Assembly: GCA_012295275.1 (NCBI GenBank)
Contig: CM022672.1
Location: 19,966,894-20,030,893, forward strand
Direction: 5' to 3'
Length of the DNA stretch: 64,000 nt
From: Chrysomallon squamiferum
Taxonomy: Eukaryota > Mollusca > Gastropoda > Neomphalida > Peltospiridae
Shown piece by piece: positions 11,941-24,509 of this stretch. Numbering within the stretch: position 1 is the first letter of the stretch; every line of letters begins with the position of its first letter. The notes beneath the pieces were generated by a model. That model was not told the origin of the DNA, made no database searches, and saw only the letters and a list, made by a program, of their open reading frames with translations. Position numbers and translations under genes: made by a program.

Positions 11941-14900
11941 TGTGTGTGTGTGTGTGTTATATACTTCCAAGAAAGAAATAGTCTTCAAAATATATCACTT
12001 TACAATCAAGTGAAAATAAGTCTATGTAAGGTAACAATACTTACAATGAAAATCTTTGTTGTTTTTTTTTTTTTTTTTTTTGTTTTTTTAAAAAAAAAAA
12101 AACATAGTACAGTTTAGGTCAGAATAATCTGGAGCAAATGTTCAATTGTTTTCAGAAAAGACTTTTATTTTATTTCATATTTCAAATGCCTAAGTTTATT
12201 GTACATTTTTATGTTGTAAAAGAAATAAAACCACTTTTTCCAATTTTATATATTCTGTTGTGTACATAGAGATGCAAATAATATTGTTAGCTTATTTCTA
12301 AAAGTACAACATTCTTTTCACTGGAAATGTCTTTAAATTTAAATGTTTGCTTGGGCAATTTTATTTCATCGTTCAGTCAAAACATATTCTGATACCAGTA
12401 CATTTTAATTCTGATATATTGGCAAAACAAATGAAATAAATATGATTATATATAGTTAAATTTTAAGACACATTTTCAGATTCTAGTTTAGAAACTATTT
12501 CTTACAGTTATACAAAATAATTAAAATTTTGTTTAGCTATTAATCTTTTAATTCCTAGAAAAGAGTATAAAGCTTCAGTCAGAAAATTATATATCATGGA
12601 TATGGAATGATATTATATAGTGCCCAATCATTTACAAGTAGTATAATATAACTGTAAAGTAATACAGCCACATATTATAAATATTGTTTGAAGCAAAGTA
12701 TATATTAACTTTTATTCTATTAAATTTTTTTAAAAAAGGAAAAAATTATAAAGAGATGGAATAATTTATTTTATAAATAAAAAATGATACAAAATGTGTT
12801 AAAGAATAAGCTTTAGAGGCAAATTCCAGTCCACATATGTAATGGGTGGAAAAAGGTTTTAAAATACATATAACAGATTTTAAATTACAAACATACATAT
12901 ATACAAACAAATATTCTGAGAGAAGATAAGGGAAAGATTTAATTTTGTTGTTGTCAGATGAAACGAAAAAGCATTCAGTCTAGGGTAATTTGTGTATGCT
13001 TTGCCTTTTCTTTTACTCTGCATATGTTCACATATGTCGTATGGTTTATTGAAGTTTATCAAAGCATGATGAAAGCACTAGTTATTTTTGCACTTGCCCA
13101 GACTGATAAATGTTTGAAGACTTCTTTTTTTTTTTTTTTTTTTTTTTCTATTTTAACTTTTTACTTTCTATTTATTTGTTTATTTATATTACAATTATTT
13201 TTATTTTTATTTGTGTTTGTATTTTAAAAAATAGTGCTTTAAAAATGCCAGTACCACTGTTTCTAAAACTTGTATAGGTTTCATTTTCATTTTGTAAATA
13301 AGGCCTTATAATAGTTTTTTTTTTCACATCATTACTATTTCTAGGAGATTGGTGCGAAATTTTCAACCAAAGAAAAAAGAAGAAAATGAATATCAGTAAG
13401 TACAGAAAGTGGTATTCTTTACCACAGACATGAAACTTTTTATTATGTGAATTATTCTTAGTTCAAATTAATCCTTGAACATTTAAAAAAAAAAAAAAAT
13501 GTGTGGTCTACTTCAGAACAAATGAAATTTTGCTTGTTTTTATTATTTTCTCCTTGGGCAGAATTTTTCAGGTTAGATGACATTACATTTGTAATTCATC
13601 ATAATTTTACTTTAAGTATAAAAGATTTGTGGGTAATGATAGCTTTCGTAATCTGCCTTCAGTGTTTTAAAGTATGTTATAGAACATTTAATATGTGAAA
13701 TAGAAATATAAGCAAGTACAAGGTGTGACAACTAATTGATTGAACTTTACTTCCTTTTTTTTTTTTTTAGCCTCAGGTTAGTGATAAATGTCAATGTTTA
13801 GTACAGAATCGGTGGGAGAAAAATTCTGTAATCACTTTACTGTGTGGTATTAATGTGTTGTTGTTGTGTTTTTTTGTTTATTGGTTTTTTAATTATATAC
13901 ATCTTTGGTGTCATTGTTTTATATGTGTGATATTCAGCCATAAGCCAAGTTATAATTATTTTATTTAGTAGCAGCTGACTGAAAGATGTTGGCATTGCCT
14001 AATTAACTATTTGTTTTTGCACACAAATGTATACATCAGCTGTAGGTTATATTTACATTCTTGCCTCTATAAATAGAGGCACATACACAAAAAAAGAAAA
14101 AGAAAAAGACATTTTGATCATTAACATGTTGACATATTTGGTGTGTCACAGAATAATTTATTTGAGGTGTTGGTATATAAAAACACAAGTAATGACTAGT
14201 TGCAAAAAATGTATGTATTCAGGTTAAACACAGAGATTAACACAAGTCTAGTATCTTTTTAAAAGTTGTACAAATTTGCCATAACCACAAGATATTCTCT
14301 TATTTATTCCTTTTCATTTTTAGATTAACCATAAAGAAATTGAGGAAAAAGGAATATCTTCAATATAAGTTTTATTATGTGGACTGAACACATCTTAATA
14401 CAAAGATAGAAATGGTATTTTTTGTTTGGGATTGAAAGACAGAAGACAATAAGGTCATTGAATCAAATTATTTAATACATATATGTAGGTGGTAGTCTGA
14501 CCAGTTTTGGGGAGAGAAAGAAACTACAAAAAATATTAAAGATCTTGGAAAACTGTTCATTCTTGCTCAAGATTTATTTGTATGTTTATTTTTAGATTTT
14601 CTTGGGCAAGGGCATTTGTTGACATGATCAAAGAGCTTCATGATTTGGCAGGCCAACATGAAGTAATAGCAGAAAACCTCCAAGGAACTGTTTCTAAAGA
14701 TCTTCAGTCTCTCATATCTGAATTAAAACAGGAAAGAAGAAAGGTTTGAAATGAAGGTCAAATTTAGAATGTACAGTTAGTCTTCTGCAGTTATGACTTC
14801 TTAAAATACAATACAAAATTCCCTTCCTTCCAATGACCACTCAAAACTGCAGTATATATTATTTTGAATGTTGATGTGTGAATGAACTACTAATTTAGTT

Positions 14901-17900
14901 ATTGAATTAAGTAATAATTGATATTAAAAATAAAATGGATATTAATAAAATTACAGTATTAAGTTTAAATAATAATAATTGAAGAAAATGTTTTTATAAT
15001 TGAATATATATATATATATAAGTGGCATCAGGATAAAAGTTTATATTTTAGAGTATTCTTTTTATTTCCCTTGTCTTCTTAACTGGTTATTAAATTAAAA
15101 ATATATTGCAGAAATTCAATGTTTTTTTTTGTTGTTGTTTTTTTTCTTCTTATAGCATTTAGCAGAAGGGTCAAAACTGCAGGAACAGTTACAGAAATCA
15201 ATCAGTGCATTAGAAAGGGTAACCAGAATAAATCAACAAAATACTTTTATAATTCTAACTTTTTATAAATCTTTAATTATGAAGGCCTAAATTTCAAAAT
15301 AAATAATTTTTGCAATCACCATTCTTGTGAAATGATGATTAAAGTTTCTTTTTTATCCAGTGAATGACGAATTCAGTTTGCATGTCTGTAAAAAAAAAAA
15401 AAAAATAGACAGTTTGTGCTGACAGATGTTTTTAATTTTTTAAGATTTGCTTTTAATATTATAAATAATAACTTTAATAATTCATAACTTAAAGCAGCAT
15501 TTTTTTGTTGTTGTTATTAAACTTTTTATAAATTGGGTAGGGAAAGTGATGTCTCAAATCTGAATGATGTACTTCACTGATTAGTTTGTAGTTACTGTTA
15601 AACATGAATCATGCTGCTATGAAACTAAAGACGCTGACAGTGAAAAACTGCATTATTCACAACAAACTGATGTCTTAACTGTTGAAACAATAACAGTTTT
15701 AGTCTCTGTTGTTGTGTAGTCCATTAATTCAAATTTCTTATATTCTGGGTAGTTGATAACTCAGAATTATTTTTTCTTACCTTCTGTGGAACTTCTGTTA
15801 GTTTAGAAAATATGCTACATTTCAGGCTAAACGTCAGTATGAACGGGCATTCAAAGAATCAGAAAAAGCTTTGGAGAACTACAGAAAAGCAGATGCTGAT
15901 ATTAATCTATCTCGGGCAGAAGTGGAAAAAGTAAGCATAAATTTATGAAAATAACCATGCATTCGAATATTTCTTAAATAGGTAATGTTAATTTTTCTTT
16001 TCCTTTTTTTTTCTTTCTTTTTCTTTTTAAATTTTTTTCCCTTCTTTCTTTCTTTCTTTTTTTTTTCTTTCTGTCTTTCTTTCTTTGTTTATTTTTTATT
16101 ATTTTTTTAATTTATTTAATTTATTATTTTTTTTATTATTATTATTAATACTTTTTTCTTTCTTTTAATAGTGTTACAAGATTAGTATATATTTTTGTAA
16201 TAGTTCACAAAAGTTTTTTCAAATGAACTTCAGAATTTATTCAAAATTTATTATATACAAAAATTATACTAATTCTTGTTTGTTTTTATCCTTTTGGGGT
16301 TTTCCTTACATAGACCAAATAAGAATAAGTTACTTTCTTGATATTCAAAATACTATTTAAATTGTGAACAATTTTCTTCAGGATATCAATTTGTTAAAGC
16401 TGAAAGCTGAAAAAGTAAGAAGCCATTTGAACCCTATTTATGATCAAAATATATTTTAAATGCTTCATTTCCTTCCCCACTCATAAAATATAATTATTTT
16501 ACCAAGTTCTAAAACAAAATGTTAATTTCATTCCAAAAGAAAATTGTTTACCAAGTGAAAAGAATATTGCATAATTAAAATAGTACATTACCAGTGTCCC
16601 TTATACATGATACCTTAAAGCTTATTCAAGTCGAGAACCTCTCACCAATTCCACAATGCAAAACCAAGTTGTTTTATAAATTACTTAGCAGTCATTTTTC
16701 AATGGCCAATATACCTTCCCAGTTAAAACTGACTTTTATTGACAAAAATGATGTACTGTTAATAGAATTCAAATGTAATTTTAAACATTTAATAATGGTC
16801 TTCCTCTTATTGTTTCATATATTTTTTTATTTTTCTTATTTTTCTTTATTTATTTTTTCTTTATTTATTTTTTATAACATTCCATATTGAAAAATTGTTT
16901 TACAAACCAGATTCACAGCATTTTCTTAATGCAAGAATCAGGGTCTGTTAAAAATTATATCTGATTGTAGACTCAAAATGTATTGTTCACTAACCAATAT
17001 CCAGTTATTATAAAATTTTAAAATATTAATGCACTTTTTATTATTATTGTTATTATTATTATTATTATTATTCTGAAAAGATAGTTCTTTTTTTTTTTTT
17101 ACCTGAATGGAACTAATAAAAATCATAATTTTTTTTTTGATATACCTAACTTATGGCAGTTCCTTTGGAGCAGAAGCTTAGTTACAATACATTTGATTAC
17201 AGTATCATTATTGAAAAGTCTTGTTCAAGTTTTGTTATAGGATCTTTTTGATTTCTGGGATTAGATTTTTTTTCTACAGTGTTTGATTAAAATCTTTTAT
17301 AATAAAACTATTGAATTCTCTGTAAAATTATGTCAAAACAACTTTCCTGCTTGATGCATTAACATGTATTCCAAATGCTTTGTTATTCATATGATGATTA
17401 AAGCAAATCCCTAATTATGACATATTGTTTCCTTGATTAATTCACATATAAATAAAACACGTATTTCAAATACACTGCTGTGAGCCTTAATTGTTGTTAC
17501 AGAATACATTTCAGATACATAATAGTTTAATAGTTTAAACTTTATTTCTTTTTATATTATTATGTAATTTCCATTTTTCCAATACTGGTTTTGTCACTAT
17601 TTAATTTTTTTGTTTTATTTATTTATATTTATTTTTTACAATTGCTTTTTAATAAATATTTTTTGTATCATTGGTAAAGCTGAATTAGGTAAAATTACTA
17701 ACCAGTTTGCTATCATTTCTGTTAGTAGTTACTTTTCACCTGCTGGTAACTGGCTGTTTGTATGCTATTAAATAATCTGATTTTAATTATTCCAGTACCG
17801 ACTTACTATGAACACAAAGGCCACACAGTGTGAAGAAAGTAAAAATGAATATGCTGCAACACTGCAGACCACCAACCAGTTTCAGAGAGAATATTATACA

Positions 17901-19311
17901 ATACTTATGCCAAAAGTTTTTCAGGTTTGTTCTTCACAGATATTATCTTTGTATTCATATACAAAAAAAAAACTTTTCATTTAATTATTTTGTCTTTTTT
18001 TTTTTATTACATGATTTTATGTATTTGTGTGTGGTGTTAGAAATATGTTTAGCCAGTATTAATTAGGTTTTCATATATTAAGTATGTAGGATTTGAAAAA
18101 AAATGAGCATTGTTGTGTTTGTGCTTCTTTTGAATATTAGTGCTACAAGGGAGATAAACTGATAAATTTGAATCTAGAATAATATTTTTTTTTTTTTTTT
18201 TTTTTTATTATATACTAAAGCTGTATATTTAACATCTTGTCAGTTTATTAAGTAGGTAGTTAGTTATTAACTTGTTAATCTTTCCATTGGAAAGAAACAC
18301 TTTTGTTTTTTCCAGAGTTATTCTTATGCCTGAATAATTCCCCCAGTTTATGGTTTTGGACACAAAAATTGCATTCAGTGCATTTCATTCACTTATCTCA
18401 CTTGTTTGTTTGTTGTTGATATCAGGATCTGCAAGACATAGACGAAAAAAGAATTAACAAAATCCAAGAGTTTATAGGACAGTGTGCCAATACCGAGCGA
18501 AATGTGATACCAATTATCAACACTTGCATTGAGGGCATGAATAAAGCTGCAAAATCAATTAATGCCAAGGAGGTAAGATTATTCATGACACTGCAGCATT
18601 ATTTTGTGTTATCAGAAAATTGTTTATCCAGACAACCTGTTGATAGGAAATCTGTGTCACATACTGACCATCAGAAATGATTAATGAGGTCAAGATGCAG
18701 TGCAGGGCCAGCTAGGGACAGTGGGATATAGATGCCATTAAATGTTATTAATTTAGGTACATTATCTTTTAATAAGAATATTATCTTTTGATACTGGAAT
18801 CTGTATATAATGGTTCTGTATTTTGTGCTAGGATTTTTGTATATTTTATTTTATTTATTTTTTTTGGTTTTTGGTTTTTTTCTTCAATATTTTAGTTAAA
18901 ACAAACATAAAACCTTAGTCTTTTAAACATTTACAATCATGTGAACGAAACAAATCATATTTATCTAATAGGAATATGTACAGATCAAGAAAATTGGTTT
19001 TCTGTAGTTCGTTATTTATTTATTTATTTATTATTATTATTATTATTTTTAAATATCAATTTGTGCGCTTAAACATTTGTGTTTGTTGACATTTGCAGGA
19101 TTCAAAATCAGTGATAGCACGATACAAGTCAGGCTATTCTATACCAGAGGACATTCCATTTGAAGATTTGAGTGTTGCACAAACTAATGAGAATAATCAC
19201 ACAGCGCCTAAACAAAAAACACCCTCAGATAAAAACACACTGAAGTCATCCACTATCTCTGGCAGACAAAAAGGCAGAAAAGGCCTTTTTGGCATTTTCA
19301 GTGGATCCAAA
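3952..19311 (+). CDS. FNBP1: F-BAR domain-encoding exons 1-10 of the CIP4/FBP17 gene
   Basis: Exon 1 codes for only eight residues (MSWGQELW), then intron 1 of about 2.8 kb follows. Exon 2 carries the first long helix (HTEKGILFCEKFTHFLKERC). Exons 3-9 complete the anti-parallel helical bundle, with family hallmarks such as YARNLK, GQHEVIAENL, ELKQERRK, DADINLSRAEVEK and REYYTILMPKVFQ. Exon 10 ends the F-BAR with SGYSIPEDIPFEDL and runs into a Lys/Ser-rich linker ending GLFGIFSGSK. Introns 2 (about 6.4 kb) and 10 (about 3.5 kb) are the longest. The 33-nt exon 7 is unusual and listed separately. Confidence 0.93.
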
Positions 19312-22300
19312 GTGAGTATTGAATCAGTGAAAGAAAAAAAATACATATATATCTATATACAGTATATTAATGTTGTTATTATTAATTTGTTTTTCCTGAT
19401 TTATCCATCTGTTCAGAAAACAAAAAAGCTGAAAGATATTTTATTGTTTGTGCATTCTAAAAGAAAACGTATTTTTTTAAGGGGTTTAGTTAGAGGACTG
19501 GTAGGATGGTAGACAGCCTGAGTGGGTTCAATTTAAATAAAATACCTTTGTGATTATAATTTGTATTGTAAACGTCATTGTTATTACTGTTATATCTAGG
19601 TTTTAAAACATAATTAATACTGGTACTAATTTTGAAAATATTTCTTTTTTGTTAGCTTCACATGTGTTTTGTTTTGTCATGACGTCTCTCTGTATGTGTA
19701 TTCCTGTAACATAATCAGTCGTAGGTTTGATTTACGACTTTCTGATATATTATTAGTAAACTTTCTTTTAGTGTTACTTTTATTCTAGGGATGAAGCTAG
19801 GTATAGTATATTTACTGTTATATCGAGCTGTCATTTTATTCTTTTTTAATTTCTAACAGATGAAAAATTAATAATTAAAAAAATAATTGGGTTTTTAGTA
19901 TCGTTTCTGTTTGAGGAGGGAGACAAGGTGTTGTAGAGTATATGAAAATCAGAAGATCAAAGAAAGGGCATGATTGTTTCAGATTGTTTGTTCCTAATGT
20001 AAAGAAGTCAGTGTAATACAAGTTTTAATTTGAGAGTAATTAAACAACATAAAATTAGAACATTTTAGCTGTATTAAAGAAACAGATTGTTCCATTTTTG
20101 AAACTATAATATACTGATGCTTGTCAGATTATTATTTCTGTGTCTGGAAGAAAACAGTGTTCTATTTGATATTTATAAATTCATTGTCTCATATTTTCTC
20201 TACATCATCATTTTTTTTTATTTAATGCTTATTTAATAATGGTTAAAATTCATTAAGCTATTCATATTTCATCTTTCTTCCCCTCGCAATCATCCGGCAT
20301 CAGAAACATTCACAGGTCTGTGGAATATCATACATGTGTATATTTATATGTCTGTGTATTGTTATCTTGTAAGTCTTCCTTAACATGTAAAATCACTTTT
20401 AACTCACAAGCGGTGAATTCTTCTGTAGTATGTAACTGTTATCTTATAAAAAAAATGTGTCCTTTTATCCTTTTATTATTATTATTATTATTATTATTAG
20501 AAACTACTAATATTCTTAGTTCTGTGCATGAACAATTTAAAAACAAAGCACATAATGCAAATCTGCACGTTCTCTCCTTCACATATGCCCAATTGGAGAC
20601 ATTTTAAAGTAACTGTGCAGTGTTTTGATATAATTAGAAAAAAAATGATATTGTTAATTAAATACAATTTTTTTTTTTTTTTTTTTATAATTGGATAATA
20701 AAAAATTATATTCACACTATGTGCACTGTTTCTGATTTATTGAAAATTATTGTTTGTATACTTAGATAGTAACTACAAGAATTTTTCTTTTTATTTTTTC
20801 TCCCCCACCCACTTTAAGCCTTTTAAATAAAACTTTTTTTTTTTTTTTTATATATATATATATATATATATAAAGGTTCAAATTTTAATAATAATACCAA
20901 ACCTTTCTTCATATTTGTTAGAACTTTACTCTTATGGATTTCATAATAAACCGATGTTGAGGAAGACTTATACAAATTTTCTTAAGTTGATCACTGTTGT
21001 TTTGTACACTGTCGTTATGGCATTTAGTAGAATATTTTATAAAACTGATTTTTGTTTTACTTTTCTCCAAGATCATTGGACTCTTGGTACGTAGCGTGTT
21101 TGCTCATTTTTTGACATGTGTTCACTGGACGCTTACAGTGGTGCATTTTCTCCCTTGTAGCTGAATTTAGTTCCATTTGGTTCTTAGTTTGCTTTTCGCA
21201 TTTTGTTTTCAGTTATTTATTAGGTAATTTTATTTTGTGTGGTATTTTTTTATTTTTTATTTTGCAGTCCATTCAACTTATTTTATAGACTTTGTCTGTT
21301 GTGAAATTAAATGTCTGTTTATAGCAGTCAGCTTATTTTCATTTAATGGAAGTTTCGGAATGTTTATCTGTTCAGTCCAAATAATGATTTTTTTTTTTTA
21401 TTAATTATTATAATTATTATTATTTTTTTTTTTTTCATTTTTAAAAAAATTACATAAATCACTTTTCCAAATAAATATTACTTTTTTTTTTTAAATCAGA
21501 TGGTTGGATGATGCTTGAATATATATTCTAATGTCAGTATGTTTAAATGTTCTTTGTTCAAGATTTGGTTATACATTCTTTCATCTTTGTTAAACCAGTA
21601 CATATAGTTCCTATCATTTGGGGGGGGGGTTGGAGGGTCATTTTTTTTTTTTTTTTTTTTTTTTTTTCCATATTTGATGATACTTGGAAATGTATTTGAT
21701 GTAATTTTTATCAAAATAATGTATCCTACCTAGAAAGAATCTATACCCTGGCAGCTAACTGATAATTGTTCACATAACTTGCATTGTAAAGTTGTTTTTA
21801 GATTTGTGCCCCTTGTTTCCTGCATGATTCTTCATTTCTTCACGTAGAATAAATAATTGATAAAACCAATGCACCTTGGTCATGGTCTGGAATGTTCGGA
21901 AAATTCAGTTGTAGTAGATCTTTAGTGTGTTTTCTAGCTTTGTTTTCAGTTGTTTAAAATAAAACTGAATATACCTTTCATTATTTTTATTTAAAGAAAA
22001 CATATTCATTTTATGTTGGGTTTTTTTGTTGTTTTTTATTATTATTATGTGCATAAACATATATATTTAGCATTTAATGATTTAACTTTTTTAATTATAA
22101 TTTTTATTTAAAAAAATAAAAATAAAAAATGTTTATATATAAATATGAAAAGCTTGATTTTTTAAAGCTTTATTTGTCCTATTATGCATGGCATGATCCT
22201 GATATTTATTTAGATGTTATAAATCTAAAATGCAGCTTTAATGTATCTTAAATATTTTTAAACATTTGACTCCAGGATTTTTGTCCCTTTTTTTATTTAA

Positions 22301-22326
22301 TTTTTTTATATTTACTATCTTTTTTT

Positions 22327-22360
<34 letters not shown>

Positions 22361-24468
22361 GTCAATATGCAAATTATTAAACAGTCGAGTTTAGAAAACT
22401 TTTTTTTTTTTAATTTAATATAATTTGACAGTTCTGTCATAGAACATGAATTCTATTATATTTTAGGGTATGAACAATTAGTGAAGTAATAGCTAAGACC
22501 TATTAAGAATAGTCATTGATTATACTTTTTTTTGGTCTAATTGTTCCAAAAATTAACATAAACTGGAAAGTATAATTGGTTCCTATTTTTATTGCTATCA
22601 CTGCAGTTATTTATGTTTTGGAAAAAGTATAAAATATAAATTACTATGAATAATAATTTGGGAGGACAGCAACAAGACTGTTTTTGGGAACAGCCTTACG
22701 GTATCTGTATCCTATTGGACATGATTGTGAAATTTATATGTGTATAGTTATTATCTCAAGATTTTTATTAAACGTGATTTTAATTGTATTATAAATTGTT
22801 TCAGCAGACCGATAACCAGAATGAAGACTTCAGTGATCTTCCGCCTAATCAGCGAAGGCGGAAGTTACAGTCTAAGATTGATAACATAAAGAAAGATATG
22901 GCAAAGGAACATGCTGAAAGGTGAGTGCTTGTGGGACAGAGGTACATAACACACATATTCACACATACACAATAAATAACTGAAATTTTCTGTTCCGCTT
23001 ATGATGTATGTAGTATGTTACCACTGTATAGGATTTGTTTTGTTTGCTTTCTTTCAAATTACAGAAAAAGAAAAGAAAAAATATGTACCGAAAATGCTTT
23101 TTTAAATATTTGAAAGAAAGGTCAGCTTCTCAGAGATTCTGTTAAGAAACTTACTAATTTTATGAATGGAACATTTAAAAAAAAAGAATTAAAGATATTT
23201 AATAACTGAAAGAATTGACATCTTAGTTACTACTTTTAACAGTTGTAAAAACTGTAAAGCATTCTCCACAATAAATTCTGTATTTGCTTTGAAAAGTAGC
23301 ATTTATTTCTTACTCATCTGTAAATGTATTTTTAATCTGTAGAGAGGGCATGTTAAAGATGAGAGATGTTTATGCAAGTAACACAGCTTTAGGAGATCCC
23401 AGCTCACTCGATAAAAAGATTGAGGAAAATGCTCAGAAGATAGATGCATTGCGTCATGAACTTCAGAAATTTGAGGTGAATTTTAAACATGTTTAATACA
23501 TGTCACAAAGTACTTTTTTCATAAAAGTTTCATTTCTTGATTGATTATTTTTGAAAGTCATGTTTAGAAACATGATTTACAATTGTGTTTTTAGATTTTA
23601 TATTATGATCACTGTATTGTTTCAGTCATACTTAGCAGACTGCGATGGCAAACATCGTCGACATAGTGCTTCAGATGATTCCCTGTCACAGAGCATGTCT
23701 GAGGGAAGTGTCCATATAGCGCACATACAAGATCAAGACCAGAAACAGCCAGAGTCCAGTCCAAACACATATCAGTAAGCTTTCAACATCTGTTTCAATT
23801 TTCAAAAATCAACCATCAGAGGCAGCTTAACATCACCAAATTAGTTTATAACAGATTTTTTTTTTTTTTCAAAATATTATAGCCTGTTAAATTTATTTCT
23901 GCACAGATTATTTGTTTAGTAATTTAATCCAAATATTAATTTCTTAACCTTATTTATTTCAAAATATTATGTTTATCAGTTAATTAAAAAATTTATGTAG
24001 ATTAATTTATTCAGAACTTAGTACATTTATTCAGTCTACAGTTATGAGCAGTTAATTAAGTGTTTACCACAAATGATAAAAAATATTATACGTAAAGATA
24101 AAATAACTCTTCTGAATTTTGAAAGTCATGCTCTGCTTTAGAACTGATTTCAGTTTGTAACATTTGCTACAAAATTAAAATGTGAAATCATTCATGTAAT
24201 AAATTTTGTAGAAGAGTAATGATGCTTATCAAATATTGATTTCTTTACAACTGATCTATTTACAGAGCCGTGGAAGGTGATTTTACAGATGGTGATGAAT
24301 TTGATAATTTTACTGTGATTGGAACTTGTCATGCAATGTATCCATTTGATGGTTTGTACATTTAATATCAATAATTTGATGTTATGTGTTCCTATAAGAT
24401 TTTATTTTTTATTATTTTTTTTTAATGGAACTCACATCTTCATAGTTTCATTTTTTCAATGCAAAATT

Positions 24469-24509
<41 letters not shown>

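Noticed and set aside
19312-19512. Extension of F-BAR exon 10 into the following frame
   Set aside because: A good GTGAGT donor lies at 19312 and the next residues are low complexity; the downstream HR1 exon joins in phase.
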